Numbered from the stretch's first letter, positions 1 through 5,962 are shown. The stretch is 10,068 nucleotides of DNA from SOKG01 sp964502665 (GCA_964502665.1 CAZCXP010000094.1:1-10068); one strand, 5' to 3'. Notes: generated from the letters alone by a model not told the origin. Numbers and translations are program-made.

Positions 1-115
1 ATCGGGGGACGAAGCAATCTCACCCCCAGCGCCCAGATTGCTTCGCTGCCCCTTCGCTATGCTCAGGGCTTCGGCTCGCAATGACAGAAGGAAGAAAGGT
101 TCTCAATTCTCAGAA
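1..115. repeat. Dispersed palindromic intergenic repeat fragment
   Basis: An 11-base perfect inverted repeat lies at 10-20 (CGAAGCAATCT) and 35-45 (AGATTGCTTCG), with a 14-base spacer. It is followed by a segment ending near 95 in CTCGCAATGACAG. The pattern AGATTGCTTCG...CTCGCAATGACA resembles a repeat that recurs between genes in many draft bacterial genomes; this is from memory and was not checked. No coding region is convincing in it. It forms the upstream flank of pth, and the element may begin before the window. Confidence 0.5.
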
Positions 116-127
116 CAAGAGTGGAAT

Positions 128-797
128 ATGAAGCTGATCGTAGGTTTGGGCAACCCCGGCAGGTCTTATGTCAACAACAGGCACAATGTAGGCTTTCGCT
201 GCCTTGACTATTTTGCCCGCAAGCAAGGCATTTCCCTCAACCTTCGCCGGGCTCGCAGTCAGTTGGGTATGGGTGAGGTTGGGGGTACAAAGGTTGTCCT
301 GGCCAAACCCAGAACGTTCATGAACCTGAGTGGGGAGGCGGTGGCGGCGCTTATGCGCCGCCACCNNNNNNNNNNTAAATTTGTTTGCCTGGCCCAACCC
401 CTTATCTTACTTTACCTTGGGGGGGGGGGGGGGGGGGGGTTTTTGCCCCCCCTACCGCCTCCCCACCAACGACCTGATTGTCATCTATGACGATCTCGAT
501 CTCCCCCTGGGCAAGATACGTATCCGAGAGCGTGGAAGCTCGGGGGGGCACAAAGGAATGAAGTCTATTATCGCTCATCTGGGAAGCCAGGACTTCCCTC
601 GGATTCGCGTCGGTATTGCTCCACAAGAGAGTGGAGCAGATGCACCCTCCAAGAGAAGGGAAACCATCGAATATGTTCTCAGCGATTTCGCCGCCGAAGA
701 GAGGCCCATCATTAGAAAGGTCTATCCAGAGGTCGCTGACGCCATTCATTGCCTGATTACAGATGGCATTGCGGCCGCCATGAACAAACACAATTGA
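128..797 (+). CDS. pth: Peptidyl-tRNA hydrolase (Pth), interrupted by an assembly gap
   Basis: Pth cleaves the ester bond of peptidyl-tRNAs that drop off ribosomes, recycling tRNA in the cytoplasm. The first part, 128-364, encodes 79 residues with GLGNPG (N9), the RHNVGF block (catalytic H19) and FMNLSG (M65, N66). Ten Ns follow (366-375). The rest is in another frame from 456: RLPTNDLIVIYDD (D91 in joined numbering), LDLPLGK and GGHKGMKS (H111). Joining 364 to 456 gives 192 residues, close to the 194 of E. coli Pth, with no residue missing at the junction. I therefore read this as an intact gene spoiled in assembly, not a pseudogene. The ATG at 128 opens directly on the conserved KLIVGLGNPG; upstream codons in frame come from repeat DNA. 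The Shine-Dalgarno is weak (GAGTGG). Position 112 is K where many Pth proteins have N (GGHNG). Confidence 0.93.
366..455. other. Scaffold gap plus error-rich contig edge inside pth
   Basis: Ten Ns are followed by 80 bases that include a 21-G homopolymer (419-439), TTTTT and seven Cs. These 80 bases align almost column for column with 286-364 of pth. GCCTGGCCCAACCCC matches GTCCTGGCCAAACCC. The G run covers a G-rich stretch. TTTTTGCCCCCCCTAC corresponds to CTTATGCGCCGCCAC. The segment is best read as a low-quality second copy of the contig overlap that was scaffolded instead of merged. The true genome probably lacks about 91 bases present here. Confidence 0.85.
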
Positions 798-822
798 AGT
801 TGCTGCGGAAGTAGAATCTCTT

Positions 823-904
823 CCGTTCGCCCTGAGCCTGCCCCTGATTCACTCAGGGGCCTGTCGAAGGGCCGCTCATGGTTCGACGAGCTCACCACGA
901 ACGG
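823..904. repeat. Nested palindromic intergenic repeat
   Basis: CCGTTCG (823-829) pairs with CGAACGG (898-904), TGAGC (833-837) with GCTCA (890-894), and TCGAA (864-868) with TTCGA (882-886), giving one long imperfect hairpin. It resembles the widespread GTTCGCCCTGAGC...TCGAAGG repeat. Between its two left-arm halves sits a second small hairpin, CCCCTGA (841-847) with TCAGGGG (853-859), bracketed by GCCTG at 836-840 and 859-863. Just downstream, TTCGTGGT (930-937) is a further inverted copy of ACCACGAA (894-901), and CCGCTCATG occurs at both 872-880 and 944-952. The remainder of the pth-mfd gap shows no ORF. Confidence 0.7.
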
Positions 905-994
905 CATGTGGACCTTTCAATTTCCATGATTCGTGGTCGGCAACCGCTCATGAGGGTTTAACCTCTATTAGGAGCTTACACTGAGATCTTGACA

Positions 995-1018
995 GGGCTA
1001 GTCAGCTTTGGCTAGCCC
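995..1018 (+). promoter_or_regulatory. Hairpin immediately before the mfd ribosome-binding site
   Basis: GGGCTAG (995-1001) and CTAGCCC (1012-1018) form a 7-bp stem with a 10-base loop. The stem ends two bases before the mfd Shine-Dalgarno GAGGTG (1021-1026). A TTGACA at 989-994 abuts it, but no acceptable -10 follows at the right distance. It could act as a leader hairpin or a weak terminator of upstream transcription. There is no clear T-tract, so its function is unproven. Confidence 0.4.
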
Positions 1019-1033
1019 TTGAGGTGTTTGGCG

Positions 1034-4000
1034 GTGAATCTATCCGGCCTGCTTCCCCTGATCGAAGAAATGCCCTCGTACCGCGAGCTCATTAAGGGGC
1101 TGCGGGAAGAACGGGGCGTAATAAAAAGGGTGGTGATGCTTGATTCAGCCAAGCCCTATCTCCTGGCCTGTCTTCACCACCAGCTCGGCCTTCCCATGCT
1201 GGTGATTACCGCCCGATCAGAGAAAGCCAGGCAGCTTCACGAAGAGATCCCCATTTGGCTTGGTAGCGATGCCCCGATCAGGCTTTTCCCTGAGCCCGAT
1301 GCCCTTCCCTACGAACGCCTCTCGTCTGACTCCTACACAGTACAGCAAAGGTTGAGGGCGCTCTCCGAGTTAAGCCAGGGGGACAAACCCCGTCTGGTTA
1401 TTGCTTCCGCGTACGCTGTGGTACGGAAGACTGTGCCTGCAGTCAGTTTTGCCTCCTCGTGCCATATACTGAGAAAGGGGTCGAAGGTCGACCTCGAGCG
1501 GATGCTGGCTGAGTGGATGGAGCTTGGCTACGAGATGGAGAACACAGTGGACATACCGGGAACCATGAGCCGGCGCGGCGGCATCATTGATATCTATCCG
1601 CCGAACAGCGACCTTCCCGCACGTTTGGAGCTCTTTGGGGATGAAGTGGAAAGCATCCGCCTCTTTGACCCCGCAACCCAGCGCTCCACGGAGTTAGTGC
1701 CCCAGGTAGCTATTATCCCTGCCAGGGAGATGGTTTTACCTCGTACTGAAGTTGGCAGCATTCTCCAGCGGCTTGACCTCTCAACCCTAAACAGCGAGGC
1801 CAGGGAAAGGGTTGAAGAGGAAATGGCGCGCCTCGCCAGCGGTCAATGGTTTGACGGACTGGATTTCTATGCCTCCCTGGTCAACGATGGCGCTTTTCTC
1901 GACTATTTCCCCGAGCAGACTCTGGTTGTTCTCGACCAGCCTGACCTTATCGAGGACGCTGTGGCAGGACTGGACTCTCAAGCGATTGAGCTGTCCCGGG
2001 CGCAGAGCGAGCAAGGTAAGCTGCCAGGCAATCTCCCTGTGCCCTATTTCACCTGGCCAGAGATGGCAAGCAGACTCAATAGGTTCGACCGGAGACTGGT
2101 GCTGGAGCAATGGGGAGACAGGAGCCAGGGCTATCTCATGAGCTTTGGTCCAGCTCCCAGCTATAGCGGACGCTTGACCGCCTTCCTGGAAGAGACCAGG
2201 GATATGATAAAGGATAAGCGGCGGATTGTAATCGTCTCCCAACAGGCAACAAGGCTGTCGGAGCTATTCGAGGAGCACGACGTTATCGCATCGCCGGTCA
2301 CCGACATAGTGCACCTGCCCCCCTCTGGCTCGATGACTCTGGTGCAGGGGGCGCTGGCTGAGGGCTGGAGCATGGATGGGGTAGGAGGGGATACGATCTT
2401 AAGCGATGTAGAGATCTTCGGCTTTGCCAAGAAGCGGCGAACGGTGCCCAAGCATCCGGTGCGCCGCGACACATTCCTCTCTGAACTTGTGACTGGCGAC
2501 TACGTGGTGCACATCGATCATGGCATCGCCAGATTCTCGGGGCTAACCAGAATCAGCCTCGATAATGGCGAGCGTGAATACCTGGTTCTGGAGTACGCCG
2601 CTGGCGATAAGCTCTATGTGCCCAGCGAGCAAATCGATCGTATCAGCCGCTACGTTGGACCTGGAGGATACACTCCTTCCCTGAGCCGGCTGGGCACCCA
2701 GGAATGGAACCGGGCTAAGCAAAGGGTGAGGGAAGCGACAAGCAATTTGGCTCAAGGGCTTCTTTCTCTGTACTCGGCGCGAGAGGTTCTGGGCGGCTTC
2801 GCCTTCTCTTTCGACTCCGTGTGGCAACAGGAGCTTGAGGCCTCGTTTGCCTACGTTGAGACAGCAGATCAGCTTAAGGCGGTGCAGGAGGTCAAACGGG
2901 ATATGGAAAGGGCTCGGCCTATGGACCGGCTGGTATCTGGGGATGTAGGCTATGGCAAGACCGAGGTTGCCCTGCGCGCTGCCTTCAAAGCGATCATGGA
3001 TGGAATGCAGGTAGCGGTGCTGGTGCCCACCACTGTCCTCGCCCAGCAGCATCTAGCCACTTTCAGCGAGCGGCTGGGGGCGTTTCCAGTTAGAGTGGAG
3101 ATGCTAAGCCGCTTTCGCTCACCGAAGGAGCAGCAGGAGGTCCTTGAGGGGTTGGCCAACGGCAGTGTGGACATCTGCATAGGCACCCATCGTCTTCTGC
3201 AGAAGGATGTCTCCTTCAAGAATCTCGGGCTGGTCATTATCGATGAGGAGCAGCGATTCGGCGTCGCTCACAAGGAAGGCCTCAAGCAACTGAGGAGAGA
3301 AGTCGATGTCCTTACCCTGAGCGCTACCCCTATACCCCGCACTCTACACATGTCTCTGATCGGCATTCGAGATATGAGCACAATGGAGACTCCCCCTGAG
3401 GAGCGCCTACCCATAAAGACCTATGTCGCTCCCTATGATGAAAGGCCAGCCCGCGAGGCGATATTGAGAGAGCTGGAGCGCAACGGGCAGGTGTTCTATG
3501 TCCATAATCGGGTACAGAGGATCGGCTGGGTCGCCAGAAAGCTGGAGAATATAGTACCTGAAGCCAGGATAGGCGTGGCTCACGGGCAGATGCCTGAGGA
3601 AATGCTGGAGTCAGTGATGCTCGATTTTGCCGAGGGCAGGATCGATGTCCTGGTATGCACTACCATCATCGAGTCCGGCCTGGACCTGCCCAATGTCAAC
3701 ACACTGATTGTTGATGACGCTGACAGGATGGGTTTGACCCAGCTCTACCAGCTTCGGGGTAGGGTGGGGCGAGGGGCAAACCGCGCCTATGCCTATTTCT
3801 TCTACAACAAAGGAAAACAACTCACCGATGCCGCCCAGAAGAGGCTGAGGACGATCTTTGAGGCAACTGAGCTGGGGGCTGGCTTTCGCATTGCCATGAA
3901 AGACCTGGAGATCCGCGGAGCCGGCAATCTCCTTGGGCCTGAGCAAAGCGGACATATGGGGGCTGTTGGCTTCGAACTCTATTCCCGTCTCTTATCGGAA

Positions 4001-4480
4001 GCGGTGGCGGAGCTTAAGTCTGGGAGCGAACGAAAAACTGCCCCTCAACTTCCGAGTACCACGGTTGATCTTCCTTTGACCGCCTATATCCCAGATAAAT
4101 ACGTACCTTCTCTTAGCACCCGCCTTGCACTCTATATGAGGCTGGCCAAGGTCAGCTCCCCGGAGGAGGTGGGTGAGCTGGGGGCAGAGCTTGAGGACAG
4201 GTTTGGCCCGCTGCCTCTTCAGCTCAAGAACCTGCTCTATATGGTGCGGATGAAGCTGATGGGCAGTCAAGTTGGCATCCAGGAAATCTCCTCGGAGAGG
4301 GGGCAGGTAGTGATCAAATTGGGCCCGGGTGTCAGGATAGATAAACTGGCAATGCAAGAATACTTTGGCGACAGGGTGAAAGTGGGCACAAGCCAGCTCC
4401 GATTGGATAGAAAGCGAGCAGGCAAAGAATGGAAGAGGGTGCTTGAAAGCGTGACCGAGAGATTGTCCGCTCTGACCTGA
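1034..4480 (+). CDS. mfd: Transcription-repair coupling factor Mfd
   Basis: Mfd is a DNA translocase that removes RNA polymerase stalled at lesions and recruits UvrA/UvrB for nucleotide excision repair. The N-terminal UvrB-like part is visible (YERLSSDSY, then GTMSRRGGIIDIYPP). The RNA-polymerase-interacting domain begins near residue 485 (VTGDYVVHIDHGIARF). The RecG-like motor carries Walker A GDVGYGKT (636-643), DEEQ (737-740), LTLSATPIPRT and the QLRGRVGR motif VI (906-913), and a TRCF C-terminal domain follows. I chose GTG at 1034 because GAGGTG at 1021-1026 lies seven bases before it. This gives 1148 residues, the same as E. coli Mfd. The in-frame TTG at 1019 overlaps the hairpin stem region and has no ribosome-binding site; TTG at 1028 is too close to the site. 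Nothing appears truncated. pth upstream on the same strand is a common neighbour of mfd. Confidence 0.97.
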   Translation: MNLSGLLPLIEEMPSYRELIKGLREERGVIKRVVMLDSAKPYLLACLHHQLGLPMLVITARSEKARQLHEEIPIWLGSDAPIRLFPEPDALPYERLSSDSYTVQQRLRALSELSQGDKPRLVIASAYAVVRKTVPAVSFASSCHILRKGSKVDLERMLAEWMELGYEMENTVDIPGTMSRRGGIIDIYPPNSDLPARLELFGDEVESIRLFDPATQRSTELVPQVAIIPAREMVLPRTEVGSILQRLDLSTLNSEARERVEEEMARLASGQWFDGLDFYASLVNDGAFLDYFPEQTLVVLDQPDLIEDAVAGLDSQAIELSRAQSEQGKLPGNLPVPYFTWPEMASRLNRFDRRLVLEQWGDRSQGYLMSFGPAPSYSGRLTAFLEETRDMIKDKRRIVIVSQQATRLSELFEEHDVIASPVTDIVHLPPSGSMTLVQGALAEGWSMDGVGGDTILSDVEIFGFAKKRRTVPKHPVRRDTFLSELVTGDYVVHIDHGIARFSGLTRISLDNGEREYLVLEYAAGDKLYVPSEQIDRISRYVGPGGYTPSLSRLGTQEWNRAKQRVREATSNLAQGLLSLYSAREVLGGFAFSFDSVWQQELEASFAYVETADQLKAVQEVKRDMERARPMDRLVSGDVGYGKTEVALRAAFKAIMDGMQVAVLVPTTVLAQQHLATFSERLGAFPVRVEMLSRFRSPKEQQEVLEGLANGSVDICIGTHRLLQKDVSFKNLGLVIIDEEQRFGVAHKEGLKQLRREVDVLTLSATPIPRTLHMSLIGIRDMSTMETPPEERLPIKTYVAPYDERPAREAILRELERNGQVFYVHNRVQRIGWVARKLENIVPEARIGVAHGQMPEEMLESVMLDFAEGRIDVLVCTTIIESGLDLPNVNTLIVDDADRMGLTQLYQLRGRVGRGANRAYAYFFYNKGKQLTDAAQKRLRTIFEATELGAGFRIAMKDLEIRGAGNLLGPEQSGHMGAVGFELYSRLLSEAVAELKSGSERKTAPQLPSTTVDLPLTAYIPDKYVPSLSTRLALYMRLAKVSSPEEVGELGAELEDRFGPLPLQLKNLLYMVRMKLMGSQVGIQEISSERGQVVIKLGPGVRIDKLAMQEYFGDRVKVGTSQLRLDRKRAGKEWKRVLESVTERLSALT

Positions 4481-4481
4481 A

Positions 4482-4519
4482 TTGTAAGCTAGTTGTAAGA
4501 ATTGTAAGCTATTTGTAAG
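4482..4519 (+). promoter_or_regulatory. Four direct TTGTAAG repeats, OmpR/PhoB-like operator
   Basis: TTGTAAG occurs perfectly at 4482-4488, 4493-4499, 4502-4508 and 4513-4519. They form two 18-base dimers (heptamer, four-base spacer CTAG or CTAT, heptamer) starting 20 bases apart and 17/18 identical. A heptamer plus four-base spacer (11-base period) is the half-site layout known for PhoB/PhoP/OmpR-family response regulators. A weaker TTCGTAA follows at 4523-4529. The array begins one base after the mfd stop and lies about 65-100 bases upstream of the predicted start of transcription of the small membrane gene. The binding protein is unknown. Confidence 0.55.
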
Positions 4520-4544
4520 CTCTTCGTAATTCCCCGTTTACATC

Positions 4545-4577
4545 CTTAATTAGTTCTTAATCCTGTGTCCGTATACT
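4545..4577 (+). promoter_or_regulatory. Probable activator-dependent promoter of the small membrane gene
   Basis: TATACT at 4572-4577 is a good -10 hexamer. No real -35 is present. Instead CTTAAT is repeated at 4545-4550 and 4556-4561, again 11 bases apart, and the second copy ends 10 bases before the -10. This matches the layout of Pho-box-type promoters, where the regulator replaces -35 recognition. Transcription would begin near 4584, 30 bases before the ATG. Confidence 0.45.
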
Positions 4578-4613
4578 TGCATATGCTCAGATGCGACATG
4601 GGAGACTGTTTCT

Positions 4614-4859
4614 ATGAATGGAGCAGTACGACAAGGTGAAAGTGTGAGAAGCCTTATAGCCTACTGGCTTGTCAGTTGGTTGGGCATTCTGCTCATAGCC
4701 TCGTTCCTGCGAATCTGGCTTGACCACCCGATACTGAGAGCAATAGGGTTGAAGGCCCATGAACCGAATGCCATTATCGCCGGCTGTGAGGTGGCTGCCG
4801 GTGTCATTATATTGTTTTTCGGCATAGAGCGAACTATAAGCTGGATTAGAAAAAAATGA
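4614..4859 (+). CDS. Small two-helix membrane protein, unknown function
   Basis: This 81-residue protein is not one I recognise. A short polar N-terminus (MNGAVRQGESVRS) is followed by a hydrophobic segment at about residues 14-35 (LIAYWLVSWLGILLIASFL), a loop with HPILRAIGLKAHEPN, and a second hydrophobic segment at about 53-72 (AIIAGCEVAAGVIILFFGI). It ends in a basic tail, SWIRKK. Two membrane helices with a short extracytoplasmic loop are likely. GGGAG at 4600-4604 is a plausible ribosome-binding site nine bases before the ATG. The gene stands alone. It has its own upstream region of direct repeats and a -10 element, and its downstream neighbour is convergent. The promoter architecture supports it being real despite its size. 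Its function is open. Confidence 0.72.
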   Translation: MNGAVRQGESVRSLIAYWLVSWLGILLIASFLRIWLDHPILRAIGLKAHEPNAIIAGCEVAAGVIILFFGIERTISWIRKK

Positions 4860-4906
4860 TCTGGAACTGGAATAGGAACTTGCACCCCTCTGCGGCATAC
4901 CTCCTC

Positions 4907-4950
4907 CACTATTTGCCCTCTCCAAATCCGCCTGGCCGGGCTTGGTCTCA
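4907..4950. repeat. Direct repeat flanking the TPR gene, copy 1
   Basis: CACT, two variable bases, TTGCCCTCTCCAAA, one variable base, CCGCCT, then a C/G-rich stretch ending GGG(T)CTTGG is shared with 5610-5653 at roughly 85 percent by eye. This copy overlaps the stop codon of the TPR gene on the - strand. Reading along the - strand it is followed by GGAGGAGGT and an ATG (4898), mimicking the leader of the TPR gene, but the ORF behind it lies antisense to the small membrane gene and looks non-coding. Confidence 0.55.
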
Positions 4951-5595
4951 GTCCCTAAGTTCTTCAATCTGCTCCGTGGCCATTTCGATTAGCTGAGGAT
5001 CATCAGTGAGGGTGATGGCCTTCTCCAAGTCAGCTATAGCCTCGGCTTTTTCGCCCAACTCAGCGTGGAGCAGGCCGCGGACGAGGTAGGGCGGGGCAAG
5101 ATCGGGGGCAAGGTCGATGGCCTTGTTGCAGTCAGCGATGGCCTGCTCGTACTCGCCTAGATTAGCATAGGCAAGGCCGCGATTGTAGTAGGCGTTAACA
5201 TAGTTTGGGTCAAGGTCGATGGCCTTATTGTAGTCGGCGATGGCCTTCTGGTACTCGCCCAGACCACCATACGCAATTCCGCGGTTGTTGTAGGCCAGGA
5301 CAAGATCGGGGTCTAGCTCGATGGCCTTGGTGTAATCAGCGATGGCCTGCTCATAATCGCCCAGATCAGCGTACACAATTCCGCGGTTGTTGTAGGCCAG
5401 GACAAGATCGGGGTCTAGCTCAACGGCCTTGTTGTACTCCCCTATCGCCTCATCATAGCGGCCCTGATCGGACAGCTCGTTACCCTGGTTGTAGTGCCAC
5501 TCAGCCGTGCCCTTCGCCGCGCCTCCACAGGCCGCTGCTCCCAAGATGAGTGCGCCTATGAGCAACGTGACCAACCCAATCGCCAACCTTCTCAT
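4948..5595 (-). CDS. TPR-repeat lipoprotein
   Basis: This is a 215-residue predicted exported lipoprotein. From the ATG at 5595 it opens with MRR, a hydrophobic core (LAIGLVTLLIGALILG) and a lipobox-like AAAC with C23 as lipidation site. Five 34-residue tetratricopeptide repeats follow at about 31-64, 65-98, 99-132, 133-166 and 167-200, with the usual pattern (YNNRGIAYGGLGEYQKAI..YNKAIDLDPN). TPR stacks bind peptides or partner proteins; the partner here is unknown. The start at 5595 is chosen over an in-frame ATG at 5727 because GGGGGAG lies four bases upstream and the signal peptide begins there. Repeats 2 and 3 share an identical 46-base stretch (5274-5319 and 5376-5421, exactly 102 bases apart), indicating recent duplication or conversion of repeat units. 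It lies convergent with the small membrane gene. Confidence 0.88.
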   Translation of the reverse strand: MRRLAIGLVTLLIGALILGAAACGGAAKGTAEWHYNQGNELSDQGRYDEAIGEYNKAVELDPDLVLAYNNRGIVYADLGDYEQAIADYTKAIELDPDLVLAYNNRGIAYGGLGEYQKAIADYNKAIDLDPNYVNAYYNRGLAYANLGEYEQAIADCNKAIDLAPDLAPPYLVRGLLHAELGEKAEAIADLEKAITLTDDPQLIEMATEQIEELRD

Positions 5596-5609
5596 CTCGC
5601 TCCCCCATT

Positions 5610-5653
5610 CACTGGTTGCCCTCTCCAAACCCGCCTCGCGGGTCTTGGCCTGA
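5610..5653. repeat. Direct repeat flanking the TPR gene, copy 2
   Basis: This is the upstream partner of 4907-4950, with TTGCCCTCTCCAAA identical and CCGCCT and CTTGG shared. It sits in the 5' leader of the TPR gene, just before its ribosome-binding site on the - strand. The pair brackets the coding region, as expected if the leader was duplicated or the gene arose in a tandem array. Confidence 0.55.
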
Positions 5654-5691
5654 CCTGGCAAACCCATAGCTTGCGATATCCTACTGCGATA

Positions 5692-5720
5692 TTTGTAATA
5701 CCGCAACAAGCTCATGTCAA
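5692..5720 (-). promoter_or_regulatory. Predicted promoter of the TPR gene
   Basis: Read on the - strand, a perfect TTGACA (5720-5715) is followed by a 17-base spacer and TACAAA (5697-5692), which matches four of six bases of the -10 consensus. Transcription would begin near 5685, giving a leader of about 90 bases that includes the flanking repeat. Confidence 0.5.
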
Positions 5721-5747
5721 GGGTCACCCTGGAGGATAGCAGGAAGC

Positions 5748-5780
5748 ACTGCAGGGCGCCGTTGTCGTAGCGCCTGCAGT
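5748..5780. repeat. Inverted repeat upstream of the TPR promoter
   Basis: ACTGCAGG (5748-5755) and CCTGCAGT (5773-5780) form an 8-bp perfect stem; the interior GCGC and GCGC can extend it with a bulge. It lies between the candidate small-RNA terminator and the TPR promoter. No T-tract follows on either strand, so an operator or a structural repeat is as likely as a terminator. Confidence 0.45.
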
Positions 5781-5809
5781 CTCCTCGGCGAAGGATTAAA
5801 TCAGCACAT

Positions 5810-5927
5810 TACTAAAGAAGCCCCATATTTGGTTACGGGGCTTCTGCGCGACTTCGGCAGGCCATTTCCTTCTATGTAGCGAGTGAGTGCACTCATCGAC
5901 CAAGCCGATGGTCGCAATAAAGATCAG
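5810..5927 (-). ncRNA. Candidate small RNA, unassigned family
   Basis: A consensus promoter (5934-5962) reads leftward into a stretch with no convincing ORF and no gene until the TPR start at 5595. About 80 bases after the predicted start is a terminator-like hairpin (5845-5816), so the transcript would be about 118 nt. Within it, on the - strand, CGACC (5914-5910) pairs with GGTCG (5901-5897). A perfect 12-base palindrome TGAGTGCACTCA lies at 5884-5895. The loop sequence TCGGC (5908-5904) can pair with GCCGA (5858-5854), a possible pseudoknot. I see no match to 6S RNA, SRP RNA, tmRNA or the common riboswitch cores I know. Existence and ends are inferred from promoter and hairpin only. Confidence 0.45.
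5816..5845 (-). terminator. Terminator-like hairpin
   Basis: AGAAGCCCC (5816-5824) and GGGGCTTCT (5837-5845) make a 9-bp stem with a 12-base loop. On the - strand the stem runs into TTTAGT, a short and imperfect T-tract. It would end the candidate small RNA and any read-through from the HAD gene. Confidence 0.6.
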
Positions 5928-5933
5928 GCAGCG

Positions 5934-5962
5934 ATTATAGCAAAGCAGGGAGGTTTTGTCAA
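5934..5962 (-). promoter_or_regulatory. Consensus sigma-70-type promoter with no ORF behind it
   Basis: On the - strand TTGACA (5962-5957), exactly 17 bases, then TATAAT (5939-5934): both hexamers are perfect. It begins 36 bases after the stop codon of the HAD gene. The -35 lies inside one of two near-identical 13-mers, ACTTGACAAAACC (5964-5952) and ACTTAACAAAACC (5984-5972), 20 bases apart, which could be operator half-sites or a duplicated -35. Confidence 0.75.

Noticed and set aside
330..460. Glycine-rich ORF segment produced by the G-run
   Set aside because: It is translation of the noisy contig edge, not a protein feature.
128..797. pth as a genuine pseudogene or one carrying an insertion
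   Set aside because: The extra sequence is a degraded copy of adjacent pth bases next to Ns, and its removal restores the whole family consensus.
989..994. TTGACA as the -35 of an mfd promoter
   Set aside because: The place for the -10 is inside the hairpin arm (CTAGCC region) and has no TATAAT-like sequence.
4482..4519. Short CRISPR-like array
   Set aside because: Repeats are seven bases with 2-4 base spacers, far too short for CRISPR; the 11-base period fits regulator half-sites.
4587..4898. Antisense - strand ORF with a good ribosome-binding site (GGAGGAGGT then ATG at 4898)
   Set aside because: The product is low-complexity (Ser-rich start), has no recognisable domain, and lies fully opposite the membrane gene; the ribosome site is explained by the duplicated TPR leader.
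5595..5727. Longer TPR start at 5727
   Set aside because: The extension overlaps the predicted promoter and repeat, and would bury the signal peptide and lipobox inside the protein.
5810..5927. Known riboswitch, 6S RNA or tRNA in the TPR-HAD spacer
   Set aside because: No cloverleaf and none of the conserved cores I know (TPP, SAM-I, c-di-GMP, fluoride, glycine, ZTP) are present, and the length is short for 6S RNA. A covariance search would be decisive.
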